From an uncultured Lachnospiraceae bacterium (GTDB lineage Bacteria; Bacillota; Clostridia; Lachnospirales; Lachnospiraceae), in the NCBI GenBank assembly GCA_947086895.1, contig CAMUAR010000012.1, forward strand, positions 1 to 64,000: DNA of 64,000 nucleotides. Reading direction: 5' to 3'. Below the pieces are notes generated by a model. That model was not told the origin of the DNA and searched no databases. It saw only the letters and a program-made list of their open reading frames with translations. Shown here one piece after another: positions 8,826 through 17,118 of the stretch. Numbering within the stretch: position 1 is the stretch's first letter; each line of letters starts with the position of its first letter. The translations under genes and the position numbers were made by a program.

Positions 8826-8890
8826 AACATTGCCCGCACAGTCAAACAACGGACTGCTGCTCCATCGAAGCCTATGAAGTAACTATGGCG
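8826..8890 (-). pseudogene. Decayed fragment resembling the middle of flgK
   Basis: The 214-bp gap between flgK and flgL contains about 44 bp (8841-8884) that aligns with the flgK coding sequence near 9890-9940 at roughly 80% identity by eye. Read in the equivalent frame it gives LRWSSSPLFDCAGNVLQGF before a stop, against LRWSNGQSFDYAGKQLGG in the intact gene. It looks like the residue of a partial duplication. No function is suggested. Confidence 0.5.
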
Positions 8891-8919
8891 ATCGTGCGAA
8901 TCTGCTTATCAGCCATTAC

Positions 8920-10752
8920 TTACACTCCCATATAGTTGATCAGCTTATCATAAATCTGGTTCATCACAGTAACGGACTGCGCTGACAGATTATATGCGGT
9001 CTGGTAGCGGATTAAATTCATCGCCTCTTCCTCGGTATCGACGCCGCTGACAGAAAGACGCTGATTATCGATGCTGGAACAAATATTTTGCTGGCTTTTC
9101 GAAAATCCTTCCGCCTTGCTTGTGTCAATGCCAATTTCTGCGACAAGCGTCTGGAAAAAGTATCCTGGCGCGCCCTGCCGGAACATATTGACATCTGTTT
9201 TTAACGCAATTAACTTGTGTGCAATATCTGCCTGCTCAACACCATTTGTAATATCGGATGCTGCCACTACTTTCTTTCCATCACGGATCAGTGCTGTTGT
9301 AATTTTAAAATTCTCCGCGGTCATCAGATAGTACGACCCATAATTTACAGTGCTTTCCGAGTCAACAAAAGATCTTGCAATAATTCCCTCCGCTTCATCC
9401 TCCTCGGACTGTCCAAACACAAAGTCCCTTCCCGTCACGGTCTCCCTGGCATTGAAGAAATCAAGTCCCTTCTCGTTATTTAAATCTACGCCGCTTGTAT
9501 GCACCTCATTAAACGCCCTGGAGAATGTGCGGATAAATTCATTGAGCTGCGCCATATAGTAAGGAACACCTTTATAATCCACATCCCTGCCGATAATCAC
9601 TTCCGCATTATCCTGAGTCTTTGAGATCGGCGTCGCTTCATCAAGTTCAAACTCATAGACATAATCCCCGTTTGCATCCTGCTTTACAACAAAACTTGTG
9701 TAATTGTAAGCGCGGTTTCCCACTGTGATTACACCCTGCGGAGCAATATTTAACTTTGCAAGGTCATTGACTGTCGTTCCGGTGACGGTAAGCGTTGTGT
9801 CCCCGTCCATAACATCCGCACTGCCTTTAAACGCCTCTTTGTTGTTGCCGTCACGCACCGCAAAAAGTGCTCCTAAAGTGCCGCCAAGCTGCTTGCCCGC
9901 ATAGTCAAACGACTGACCGTTGCTCCATCGAAGCCCATAGAGACCATCCTCGTCTGTCTGGTTTGTCAAGTGATTCTGAGGCACAACAATAAGTTCGTTA
10001 TAGTTGTAAGAGCTTACAAGAATCTGAGAATTGATCGACACAACATAAGTCGATGCTCCGACCTCCTCATTTCCAACCACATTTTCCCGCACCGTGACAT
10101 TACAAATCTGAGAAAGCTCATCCACAAGAAGGTTTCTGGTATCCCGCAAATCATTTGCTGTACCGCCGTTGACCTCAAGAGTATTGATCTGTTTTGTCAA
10201 TGTGGCAATCTGCTTTGCAAGAGAATTAATGCGGTCCACCTGGTTTTTGATCTCGAAATTGCACTCCTCCTGGACACTTTTCATATTGTTGTATAATGTA
10301 TTAAAATATTCACATAAATTCTGACCAAAATTTGTCACCTGCGTTCGAACTGCAAGGTCTGCCGGTTTCTTCGAAAATTCTTGAAGCGTATCATAAAAAG
10401 AATTAAAAATTGTTGTAAATCCATCAACGCTCACCTCATTGAAATAGCTCTCGATTTCATCCATATAGTGTTCTTTTGTTAGATATTCTCCATACATTGT
10501 GTTGTTTGTACGGTATTTTACATCATAATATTCATTTCGCATCTGTACCACACCGGTCACATCCACACCAGTACCTGCCATACCATAATTGTTATTTACA
10601 CGCAGAGCGCTGCTCGCCTGCTGTTTTACAATCTGCCTGCAATAACCGTCGGTTTCCGTGTTGGAAATATTGTGTGCCGTTGTGTTGATACCGCCCATGG
10701 CCGTGTACAAACCCGATTTTGAAATGGATAATCCAAAAAATGTACTTGGCAT
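8920..10752 (-). CDS. flgK: Flagellar hook-associated protein FlgK, copy 1
   Basis: Hook-associated protein 1, which caps the hook and starts the hook-filament junction. The N-terminus has the rod/hook-family motif (FFGLSISKSGLYTAMGGINTTAHNISNTETDGYCRQ) and the C-terminus the matching coiled motif (EEEAMNLIRYQTAYNLSAQSVTVMNQIYDKLI). Length is 610 residues. SD AGAGGTAGAACA precedes the ATG. A second, clearly diverged FlgK-like gene lies directly upstream. I take this copy as the canonical FlgK because it is adjacent to flgL and its ends are the more typical. Confidence 0.93.
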   Translation of the reverse strand: MPSTFFGLSISKSGLYTAMGGINTTAHNISNTETDGYCRQIVKQQASSALRVNNNYGMAGTGVDVTGVVQMRNEYYDVKYRTNNTMYGEYLTKEHYMDEIESYFNEVSVDGFTTIFNSFYDTLQEFSKKPADLAVRTQVTNFGQNLCEYFNTLYNNMKSVQEECNFEIKNQVDRINSLAKQIATLTKQINTLEVNGGTANDLRDTRNLLVDELSQICNVTVRENVVGNEEVGASTYVVSINSQILVSSYNYNELIVVPQNHLTNQTDEDGLYGLRWSNGQSFDYAGKQLGGTLGALFAVRDGNNKEAFKGSADVMDGDTTLTVTGTTVNDLAKLNIAPQGVITVGNRAYNYTSFVVKQDANGDYVYEFELDEATPISKTQDNAEVIIGRDVDYKGVPYYMAQLNEFIRTFSRAFNEVHTSGVDLNNEKGLDFFNARETVTGRDFVFGQSEEDEAEGIIARSFVDSESTVNYGSYYLMTAENFKITTALIRDGKKVVAASDITNGVEQADIAHKLIALKTDVNMFRQGAPGYFFQTLVAEIGIDTSKAEGFSKSQQNICSSIDNQRLSVSGVDTEEEAMNLIRYQTAYNLSAQSVTVMNQIYDKLINYMGV

Positions 10753-10863
10753 TGTTCTACCTCTTTTCTATAATAACTGCAAGTTTCCCTGCAAGCTTTA
10801 ATAAATAAGTGTCTGCTAAAAAACGATTTCTAAAACTTTCAACTTCGATAAAAGTTTTTATAA

Positions 10864-12747
10864 TTACATGTTGGATACAACATGTTCCAACATCTCGTCA
10901 ACCACGTTCATATAGCGTGCTGCCGCGTTATATGCATGTTGATAGCGGATCAGATTTGTAAGCTCTTCGTCCGAAGATACCGCGGTCGTCGAAAGTCTTT
11001 TGTTCTCGATGCTCTGAACCAGCATATCTTGTTTTTCCGCCGCTGTAATCAAGGTGTCTCCCCGATTCGCAAGCTCTGCGATAAACGCGGTATAATAACT
11101 GTCAAAATTATAGACTGTATAATTGTTCGGCGAAAGTGCGGCAAATTTCTCCTGCCACTTATTAAGCAGTTCTTCCGCCGTCTTAATATCAAATTCTCCG
11201 GTCTTATCGTTTTTGTTAAGCGGGAGCATCGACTTATCTTCAAGGATATTTTCGTTGATCTCAATCTCGCCAAGCGTATACATTGTATAATTGTCGAGTG
11301 GATCTTCCTCGTTGTAGATCATCAGCTCCGTGCCGTCCGCAAGCGTTACGGTCTCATAGCGCGGCGTCGATTTTCTGCTGAACAATTCCGTACCCGCAGT
11401 ATTCTTTTCATCCATACCAATCGGCGCGTTTTCCTTGTCAAAAATACGCACGGTATCGCCTGCATTGTAAGTGACTGTGCTTCCGTCGCGCTTTGTGATC
11501 GTCACGGACTCGCCAAGCACATACTCCTTATTTGGACAGAGAATATCGTTGATTGTTGTGACAATGCCATGGACAAGCTGATCAAACTGCGCCTGCACGG
11601 TCATAATAACCGACGGTTCAATCTGGCTGTTATATTTATCTACCTCAAGCTGGTAGTTTGCCATAGCAAGTTTGTAAGCATCCTCATCAAAATAATCGTC
11701 CTCTGTAAAATCAGCTTCCGATGGTTTGATCGGCAGATCGGAATACTTGCCGACCCTTGTGCCTCTGGCTAAAATCAGTCCCTTCAGCCCACCGATATCC
11801 GTGTTGTTTTTTGCTTCTGGAATCCGGTCAAAATTAAATACTTCCCGGTCTCCGTAAATCGGCCATGTCGGCACAAGCATGTTTGTGCTGTTGCAGATTC
11901 GCTCCGCCTCGCTCTTTGCCTTCTCAAATGCCTCCTCATCGCCGCCGTACTCCTTCGTAAGTTGTTTTGTCAAAAGTTCTACCTGCGGTGTTGTGGACAT
12001 ATGGAATACGGTTCCCTCCGTCACAAACGGCATCTGTTCCACAAGCACAGACACCTGGCCGTTCATGCCTTCGCGGTATGTAACATTGACATACTCTCCA
12101 AGCTCATCAAGCAAAAGATTTCGCTGATCGCGCAGGTCGTTTGCATTCTCAATGCCATTGCCCTCGTTCTGGCATATTTTTTTGTTCAGCTCCGCAATCG
12201 TATCTCCAATTTCATTGATGCGCGCCACTTTCGACTCAATCTGCTCGTTTAAGTTTACCTGATATTTGCGAATTTGGTTGTAAATATTCTCAGCGCGCTC
12301 GGTAAAACTAACTGCCGTCTGCACAAGCGACGCTCTTGTCACAATGCTTTCTGGTTCTTTTGCAAGTTCCTGCAGCGACACCCAAAAATCCTTTAAGGAA
12401 TTCTGAAACGCAACTCCCTCCACCTCACCAAACACATTTTCCATCTCCTCGACGGCTTCATACTGTGTTCGATAAAAAGATTCGCGCCCAATTTCCTGGC
12501 GGTACGCTTTATCAAGAAAAATATCGCGAACCTGCTTTACTTCCTCCGCATTGACGCCAAGTCCAGTCTGCATTTTTGAGATGGCGTTCTGTCCTACGGT
12601 CAAGTACGAAGCGGTTCCGAGAATCATCTGCTGTCTTACAAATCCCGGCGTATCCACATTCGCCAAATTGTGCGCCGTTGTGTTGATGGAATACTGGCTC
12701 ATGCTTAAGCCCGATTTTCCCACCCATAAATTACTCATCAAGCCCAT
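10864..12747 (-). CDS. FlgK paralogue, copy 2
   Basis: A 627-residue hook-associated protein of the FlgK family. N-terminal motif: SNLWVGKSGLSMSQYSINTTAHNLANVDTPGFVRQQ; C-terminal motif: EELTNLIRYQHAYNAAARYMNVVDEMLEHVV. The middle contains a block (about residues 255-470) rich in Glu, Lys and aromatics with no clear counterpart in copy 1. The good SD GAGGTG precedes ATG at 12747; the ATG three codons later is possible too. Tandem full-length FlgK paralogues suggest either a compound junction ring or alternative junction proteins for different filaments. The call to family is firm; the distinct role is inferred. Confidence 0.9.
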   Translation of the reverse strand: MGLMSNLWVGKSGLSMSQYSINTTAHNLANVDTPGFVRQQMILGTASYLTVGQNAISKMQTGLGVNAEEVKQVRDIFLDKAYRQEIGRESFYRTQYEAVEEMENVFGEVEGVAFQNSLKDFWVSLQELAKEPESIVTRASLVQTAVSFTERAENIYNQIRKYQVNLNEQIESKVARINEIGDTIAELNKKICQNEGNGIENANDLRDQRNLLLDELGEYVNVTYREGMNGQVSVLVEQMPFVTEGTVFHMSTTPQVELLTKQLTKEYGGDEEAFEKAKSEAERICNSTNMLVPTWPIYGDREVFNFDRIPEAKNNTDIGGLKGLILARGTRVGKYSDLPIKPSEADFTEDDYFDEDAYKLAMANYQLEVDKYNSQIEPSVIMTVQAQFDQLVHGIVTTINDILCPNKEYVLGESVTITKRDGSTVTYNAGDTVRIFDKENAPIGMDEKNTAGTELFSRKSTPRYETVTLADGTELMIYNEEDPLDNYTMYTLGEIEINENILEDKSMLPLNKNDKTGEFDIKTAEELLNKWQEKFAALSPNNYTVYNFDSYYTAFIAELANRGDTLITAAEKQDMLVQSIENKRLSTTAVSSDEELTNLIRYQHAYNAAARYMNVVDEMLEHVVSNM

Positions 12748-13011
12748 AATATCACCTCATATCTACTTGCGGTTTCAAATTTACTTGACAAAAGAAGATT
12801 TTTTATTTCTTTTGCTTATGATATAGAAGATTTCTGTTCACATCTCTTTTTAAGATGTATATTTTTCGCGCAATCGGGTATAAAGATTTTCCCCCTGCAT
12901 ACATTCAGCCAGCAGTTTTTCACTGCTGGCTGAGCCGCAAAAAGATTCCGCACCCGTACCGGATACCGGAAGGCCTAACTTCTTGCCTGCCCGCTGCGCT
13001 TGTACCGACGA
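12748..13011. other. flgN-flgK2 spacer with a perfect 11-bp stem-loop
   Basis: This 264-bp spacer contains no gene. It holds a perfect 11-bp inverted repeat (12906-12916 with 12922-12932) with a 5-nt loop and no following U-tract, which may be a transcript-stabilising or processing hairpin between flgN and flgK copy 2. No sigma-28 motif is visible. Confidence 0.6.
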
Positions 13012-13527
13012 TTACTGACGCGCGTCGAACATCCCTGTTCGTCCGACGGTTGATTCGTCCGTGTACGCATTTTTCGTATAGCTTCCGCTCCCCGGTGACA
13101 TCCTTGTGCTCTGAATCAAATTCATATTGAATTCTATCATTTCTAGGGATTGTTCAATTAAAGATTGGTTTTGAATATTTGCATCGGATAATCTTTTTAG
13201 AATTGCAGTGAGTGAATCGTGAAGCTGCGCTAGTTCCTGCTGCTCTTTGGGCTGCTGCTCCAAAAGACCAATCAGCTTTTTTAACGTCAGCGTCTTTGGG
13301 TTTCGATTCAATACAATTCCCATATTTACAATGACCTCATCCCTTTTATGCTCCAGTGCGGTGACAGTCTCAACCGTAAGCTGTTCCTGCTCCGTGATCC
13401 GCTGAAGGGCGGTGAGGTCATTATCAATAATAATTTTTATTTTTGCTTCTTCGAGCGGGAGGAGCTTTTTGTAAACCTCTTCCTCCTGCTTCAATACTGC
13501 AATCAATTCTTCGATCAGGCTTGCCAA
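13012..13527 (-). CDS. flgN: FlgN family flagellar chaperone
   Basis: A 171-residue, predominantly helical protein (residues 1-140) ending in a polar tail (YTKNAYTDESTVGRTGMFDARQ). FlgN-family proteins are cytosolic export chaperones for the hook-associated proteins FlgK and FlgL. The assignment is supported by its position between flgM and two flgK genes and by the helical profile (SLIEELIAVLKQEEEVYKKLLPLEEAKIKIIIDNDLTALQRI). It starts at TTG (13527), with GGAGG 8 nt upstream; no ATG in frame fits. The SD overlaps the region just after the flgM stop, so translation is probably coupled. Confidence 0.85.
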   Translation of the reverse strand: MASLIEELIAVLKQEEEVYKKLLPLEEAKIKIIIDNDLTALQRITEQEQLTVETVTALEHKRDEVIVNMGIVLNRNPKTLTLKKLIGLLEQQPKEQQELAQLHDSLTAILKRLSDANIQNQSLIEQSLEMIEFNMNLIQSTRMSPGSGSYTKNAYTDESTVGRTGMFDARQ

Positions 13528-13542
13528 AGGTCATTCCTCCGT

Positions 13543-13812
13543 CTAAAATGGATATCCGGTGAGCAGCTTGTCTGCCAATGCGTCCATGTCCATCTGATAA
13601 GTACCGGCCGCCATTTTCTGCTTGATATCCGCCACTAAATTTTCTCTGACATCCGGTGCTTTCGCCACGGCTGCTCTCGCCACCTGTACATCCCGCCCTG
13701 TCTGAGAAATCTCGACGCGATCCGACTTTCCTGACTTTTTCGAATTTACTGATTTTTTTGTACTATTTGCCTGATAAAGCTGGCTGACACGGTTGCACGC
13801 ATCAATACGCAT
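13543..13812 (-). CDS. flgM: Anti-sigma-28 factor FlgM
   Basis: An 89-residue anti-sigma factor that binds the flagellar sigma factor until hook completion, then is exported. Visible features are MRIDACNRVSQLYQ at the N-terminus, a disordered Lys/Ser-rich stretch, DRVEISQTGRDVQVARAAV in the middle and the C-terminal sigma-binding helices (ENLVADIKQKMAAGTYQMDMDALADKLL). Start ATG at 13812 was preferred over the GTG four codons upstream because the SD AGGTGGTG then has proper spacing. It is the first gene of the run transcribed from the sigma-28 promoter at 13886, which gives negative autoregulation. Confidence 0.92.
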   Translation of the reverse strand: MRIDACNRVSQLYQANSTKKSVNSKKSGKSDRVEISQTGRDVQVARAAVAKAPDVRENLVADIKQKMAAGTYQMDMDALADKLLTGYPF

Positions 13813-13885
13813 AATGATCACCACCTGACTTTTTTCTGGTAAAACCTACCCCATTAAGGCTGCACGTGTATTGCTTCTGTTTTAT

Positions 13886-13912
13886 TTATCGGATGTTTTT
13901 CGAATTACTTTA
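13886..13912 (-). promoter_or_regulatory. Sigma-28 promoter of the flgM-flgN-flgK operon
   Basis: On the minus strand TAAAG... (TAAA at 13912-13909), a 16-nt spacer and CCGATAA (13892-13886) is the best sigma-28 match in the window. The -35 element overlaps the stop codon of the preceding lysA gene. It would drive flgM, flgN, both flgK genes, flgL, fliW and csrA. Confidence 0.9.
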
Positions 13913-15175
13913 GTCCAATTCAAAAAATCCAGAGAAATCAAATGTTGCAAAATAATCTTTCGGCGTTTCTGCACGGCGAATCAATCGAACGGAACCATCC
14001 CCGCAAAGTAGTAATTCCGCGGATCTTAACTTTCCATTGTAGTTATACCCCATGGAAAAACCATGCGCTCCGGTGTCGTGAATCGCTAAATAATCTCCAA
14101 CTGCAATTTCTGGAAACATACGGTCAACTGCAAACTTATCATTGTTTTCGCAGAGGGATCCCACCACATCATACTTGTGGTCACACGGGCAGTTCTCCTT
14201 GCCAAGCACTGTAATATGATGGTACGCACCGTACATTGCCGGGCGCATCAAATTAACAGCACACGCATCCACACCAATGTATTCTTTATAAATATGTTTT
14301 TCATGAATTGCTTTTGTGATTAAATTTCCATAAGGTGCAAGCATATATCGTCCAAGTTCTGTGAAAATCGCAACATTTCCAAGCCCTGCCGGCACTAAAA
14401 TTTCTTCGTATGCTCTTCTGACGCCTTCTCCGATCGCCTCAATATCATTCGCCTGCTGTTCTGGATGGTACGGCACGCCAATGCCCCCGGAAAGATTGAT
14501 AAACGTAATATTTGCCCCTGTTTCCTGCTTAAGCCATACTGCAAGTTCAAACAGCGTTTTTGCAAGCGCCGGGTAATAATCGTTTGTTACCGTATTGCTC
14601 ACCAAAAAAGAATGAATCCCGAAATTTCTTGCGCCGAGAGCCATCAGCTTTTTATAGCCGTCCGCCATCTGCTGTTTTGTAAATCCATACTTTGCATCGC
14701 CTGGATTGTCCATAATGCCGTTGCTGACCTCGTAGATTCCACCCGGATTATAACGGCAGCAAATGGTCTTTGGCACGCCGCACTCCTTCTCGATAAAATC
14801 AATGTGAGTGTAATCATCCAGATTAATATAAGCTCCCAGTTCTTTCGCCTTGGTAAATTCACCGGCGGGCGTATCATTTGAGGAAAACATAATATCTGTG
14901 CCGCAGATTCCAACCGCCTCCGACATCATCAATTCCGTAAGAGATGAACAGTCTGTACCGCAGCCTTCTTCTTTTAAAATTTGGAGAATATACGGGTTTG
15001 GAGTTGCTTTTACCGCAAAATATTCCTTGTAGCCTTTGTTCCACGAAAATGCTTTTTTCAGCCTTCTCGCATTTTCTCTAATTGCCGTTTCATCATAAAT
15101 ATGAAATGGCGTTGGGTACGTTTTCGCAATTTCCTCAACTTGTTCTTTTGTTACAAATGGCAATTTTGTGTTCAT
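13910..15175 (-). CDS. lysA: Diaminopimelate decarboxylase
   Basis: A fold-III PLP enzyme that decarboxylates meso-diaminopimelate to L-lysine, the last step of lysine synthesis. PLP lysine lies in YFAVKATPNP (about residue 56); the glycine-rich phosphate site is NLSGGIGVPYHP; the active-site Cys is in SLCENNDKFA; and the C-terminal HDTGAHGFSMGYNYNGKLRSAELL matches the LysA substrate-binding strand. The last motif argues against the related carboxynorspermidine decarboxylase. Length 421 residues is usual. ATG at 15175 is chosen because of AGAGGAAAT just before it; ATG at 15187 and an upstream start at 15199 are possible. A short GC-rich hairpin (GCCGC-TTGT-GCGGC) lies at the 5' end. It is an odd metabolic gene between glycan and flagellar genes. 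Confidence 0.9.
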   Translation of the reverse strand: MNTKLPFVTKEQVEEIAKTYPTPFHIYDETAIRENARRLKKAFSWNKGYKEYFAVKATPNPYILQILKEEGCGTDCSSLTELMMSEAVGICGTDIMFSSNDTPAGEFTKAKELGAYINLDDYTHIDFIEKECGVPKTICCRYNPGGIYEVSNGIMDNPGDAKYGFTKQQMADGYKKLMALGARNFGIHSFLVSNTVTNDYYPALAKTLFELAVWLKQETGANITFINLSGGIGVPYHPEQQANDIEAIGEGVRRAYEEILVPAGLGNVAIFTELGRYMLAPYGNLITKAIHEKHIYKEYIGVDACAVNLMRPAMYGAYHHITVLGKENCPCDHKYDVVGSLCENNDKFAVDRMFPEIAVGDYLAIHDTGAHGFSMGYNYNGKLRSAELLLCGDGSVRLIRRAETPKDYFATFDFSGFFELD

Positions 15176-15268
15176 ATTTCCTCTCATTCCGCCGCACAAG
15201 CGGCATTCTATTTTTGCCTGCGGATGGTTCGGTTTTTCTTGTTTTACTGGACTTTTACAGGCAGTCTG

Positions 15269-16516
15269 CTATTTCAGTAGCAATTCTACTATCTTTTCAG
15301 AAGCATGTCCAGTATCAAATGAATTGTATTTTTTACAAAAATTCTGATAACGCTCCCTGTATTTTGTTGAAATTCTATTATAGTTATCATTATGCTGTCC
15401 CAAAGTTTTATTATAATCTGTCTCCAGTTCCGCTTCCTTTTGCGTCTTTGTGATTGCCTGCACCAGTTCTTCTGTTGTTGTGACGATAGGTCCCGGCACT
15501 TCCTGTTCCATATCAAAATAAAAGCCGCGCAGATTATCACGGTACGCTTCCAGATCATAAGCATAAAAAAATATTGGTCGGTGCAAAATGCTATAATCAA
15601 ACATAACAGAAGAATAATCTGTAATCAGCAGTTCGGAAATGCGGTACAATACTGCGATATCTGCCTCGTCGCCCACCGGATACACAAACCCTTCAAACGT
15701 TCCCCAATCCTTCTTTTCACGCACCATATAATGATACTTGACCACAAGGATATATTCTTCTCCAAATGCCCGGCGCATCGCTTCAAAATCCATCGGGGAA
15801 TCAAAACGATAATCCGCTTTATTGTAAAATGCATTGTCGCGCCAGGTCGGAGCATAGAGCATAACGCGCTTTTTTGCAGGAAGTCCAAGCTTTTGTTTTT
15901 CTTTTTCTGCCATTTCTTTTGAGAGCGGCAAAAACAAGATATCATTTCTCGGATAACCAATTTCAAGCATTTTCTTAGAATACCCAAATGCCTGCCGAAA
16001 CACTTTTGTAGAAAAAGAATTCTGCGAGATCAGAAAGTCCCAAGTCTCAGTATTTCTTACAAACTCCCGCTTGTAATCCTCCAATGTCTCCTCGCCTGCC
16101 ATATAGAGTGCCTCCAAATCAAGCGCCAGTTTTTTCAGCGGCGTACCGTGCCAAGTCTGAAGATATTTTACGCCTTTGCGCTTAATGATATAATTCTGAA
16201 AACGTGTGTCCGACACCCATACGCCCGCACAGGCCATAGTAATGTAATACAACAAACGTGCATTTTTTAAAAGTTTCACTCTGCCGGGAAGTTTTCCTTT
16301 ATACTTTTTCGGCTCATCCAAAATATAATAGCATCTGTACTTCTGGTCAAGCCCTAATTCCACTATTTTTTCATAAATTGCTCTCGGACTTCCTGTCGCG
16401 TTTCTGCCAAGGCTGCTCTGAAATACAATTTTTTGCGAATCGACCGGCAAAAGACGCGCCATAACCGCATAGAACCACAACATGGCTTTTTTTAAGATTT
16501 GTTTTAATTTTCCCAT
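15269..16516 (-). CDS. CDP-glycerol glycerophosphotransferase family protein (TagB/TagF-like)
   Basis: A membrane-associated transferase that moves glycerol-phosphate (or a related polyol-phosphate) from a CDP donor to a lipid-linked acceptor or growing teichoic-type polymer. Family motifs are present: YLQTWHGTPLKKL (about 120), GYPRND (about 195), MLYAPTWRD (about 220) and LLITDYSSVMFDYS (about 308). An N-terminal amphipathic segment (MGKLKQILKKAMLWFYAVMARLL) fits peripheral membrane binding. Length is 415 residues. SD AGGTG precedes the ATG. It lies 37 bp after tagD, which makes the CDP-glycerol donor, so donor synthesis and transfer are likely linked. Confidence 0.9.
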   Translation of the reverse strand: MGKLKQILKKAMLWFYAVMARLLPVDSQKIVFQSSLGRNATGSPRAIYEKIVELGLDQKYRCYYILDEPKKYKGKLPGRVKLLKNARLLYYITMACAGVWVSDTRFQNYIIKRKGVKYLQTWHGTPLKKLALDLEALYMAGEETLEDYKREFVRNTETWDFLISQNSFSTKVFRQAFGYSKKMLEIGYPRNDILFLPLSKEMAEKEKQKLGLPAKKRVMLYAPTWRDNAFYNKADYRFDSPMDFEAMRRAFGEEYILVVKYHYMVREKKDWGTFEGFVYPVGDEADIAVLYRISELLITDYSSVMFDYSILHRPIFFYAYDLEAYRDNLRGFYFDMEQEVPGPIVTTTEELVQAITKTQKEAELETDYNKTLGQHNDNYNRISTKYRERYQNFCKKYNSFDTGHASEKIVELLLK

Positions 16517-16553
16517 TTCAGCACCTGCTGCCCAAATATAGAAACAAATATAC

Positions 16554-16967
16554 CTATTTCAAGACTTTCGCCGCAAGATTTTTGTCAAATAGATCTGTCT
16601 TGATTTTCGTTGTGGAAATCCCCTCTGTTCTCGGCAGGTACACTACCTCGCAGTAATCCTTTAAAAAATCAAATTTTCCTGCCCAGTCGTCCCCCATCAC
16701 AAACACATCAATTTTATTATTTACAACATCATCAATCTTCTGCTCCCAATTATATTCTGGAAGCACCTCGTCCACATAGCGGATGGATTCCAGTATTGTT
16801 TTTCGATCCTCATAGCTGTAATATGCCTTTTTATTTTTAATTGCATTAAATTCATCTGTTGACAACACGACAACCAAATAATCCCCCAGCGCCTTTGCAC
16901 GCCGCAAAATATTAATATGCCCTACATGAAGTAAATCAAACGTTCCATAAGTAATTACTTTCTTCAA
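16554..16967 (-). CDS. tagD: Glycerol-3-phosphate cytidylyltransferase
   Basis: Makes CDP-glycerol from CTP and sn-glycerol 3-phosphate. The nucleotidyltransferase signature is intact: ITYGTFDLLHVGHINILRRAKALGD (HxGH at about residues 14-17) and the RTEGISTTKI motif near residue 115. Length 137 residues is close to the family's 130. I place the start at TTG (16967) because GAGGG lies 8 nt upstream; the open frame continues to a GTG at 16988 without an SD. It is the donor-supplying gene for the CDP-glycerol transferases on either side. Confidence 0.93.
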   Translation of the reverse strand: MKKVITYGTFDLLHVGHINILRRAKALGDYLVVVLSTDEFNAIKNKKAYYSYEDRKTILESIRYVDEVLPEYNWEQKIDDVVNNKIDVFVMGDDWAGKFDFLKDYCEVVYLPRTEGISTTKIKTDLFDKNLAAKVLK

Positions 16968-17118
16968 AATGATCCCTCGTTTCTGCACTGCGTTCTTTTT
17001 CTTATCGTATCAAAACAAAAACTGTCTTTCAAAATATTTGCATCCAGCAGCGCACAGATACAAAATATGATTATCCTTTTCTTTTTGATATGCTCCAATA
17101 TAAATTGTACTTGTTTCG

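Noticed and set aside
13910..15175. Carboxynorspermidine decarboxylase (nspC)
   Set aside because: The PLP fold is shared, but the SLCENNDKFA and HDTGAHGFSMGYNYNGKLRSAELL motifs fit diaminopimelate decarboxylase better.
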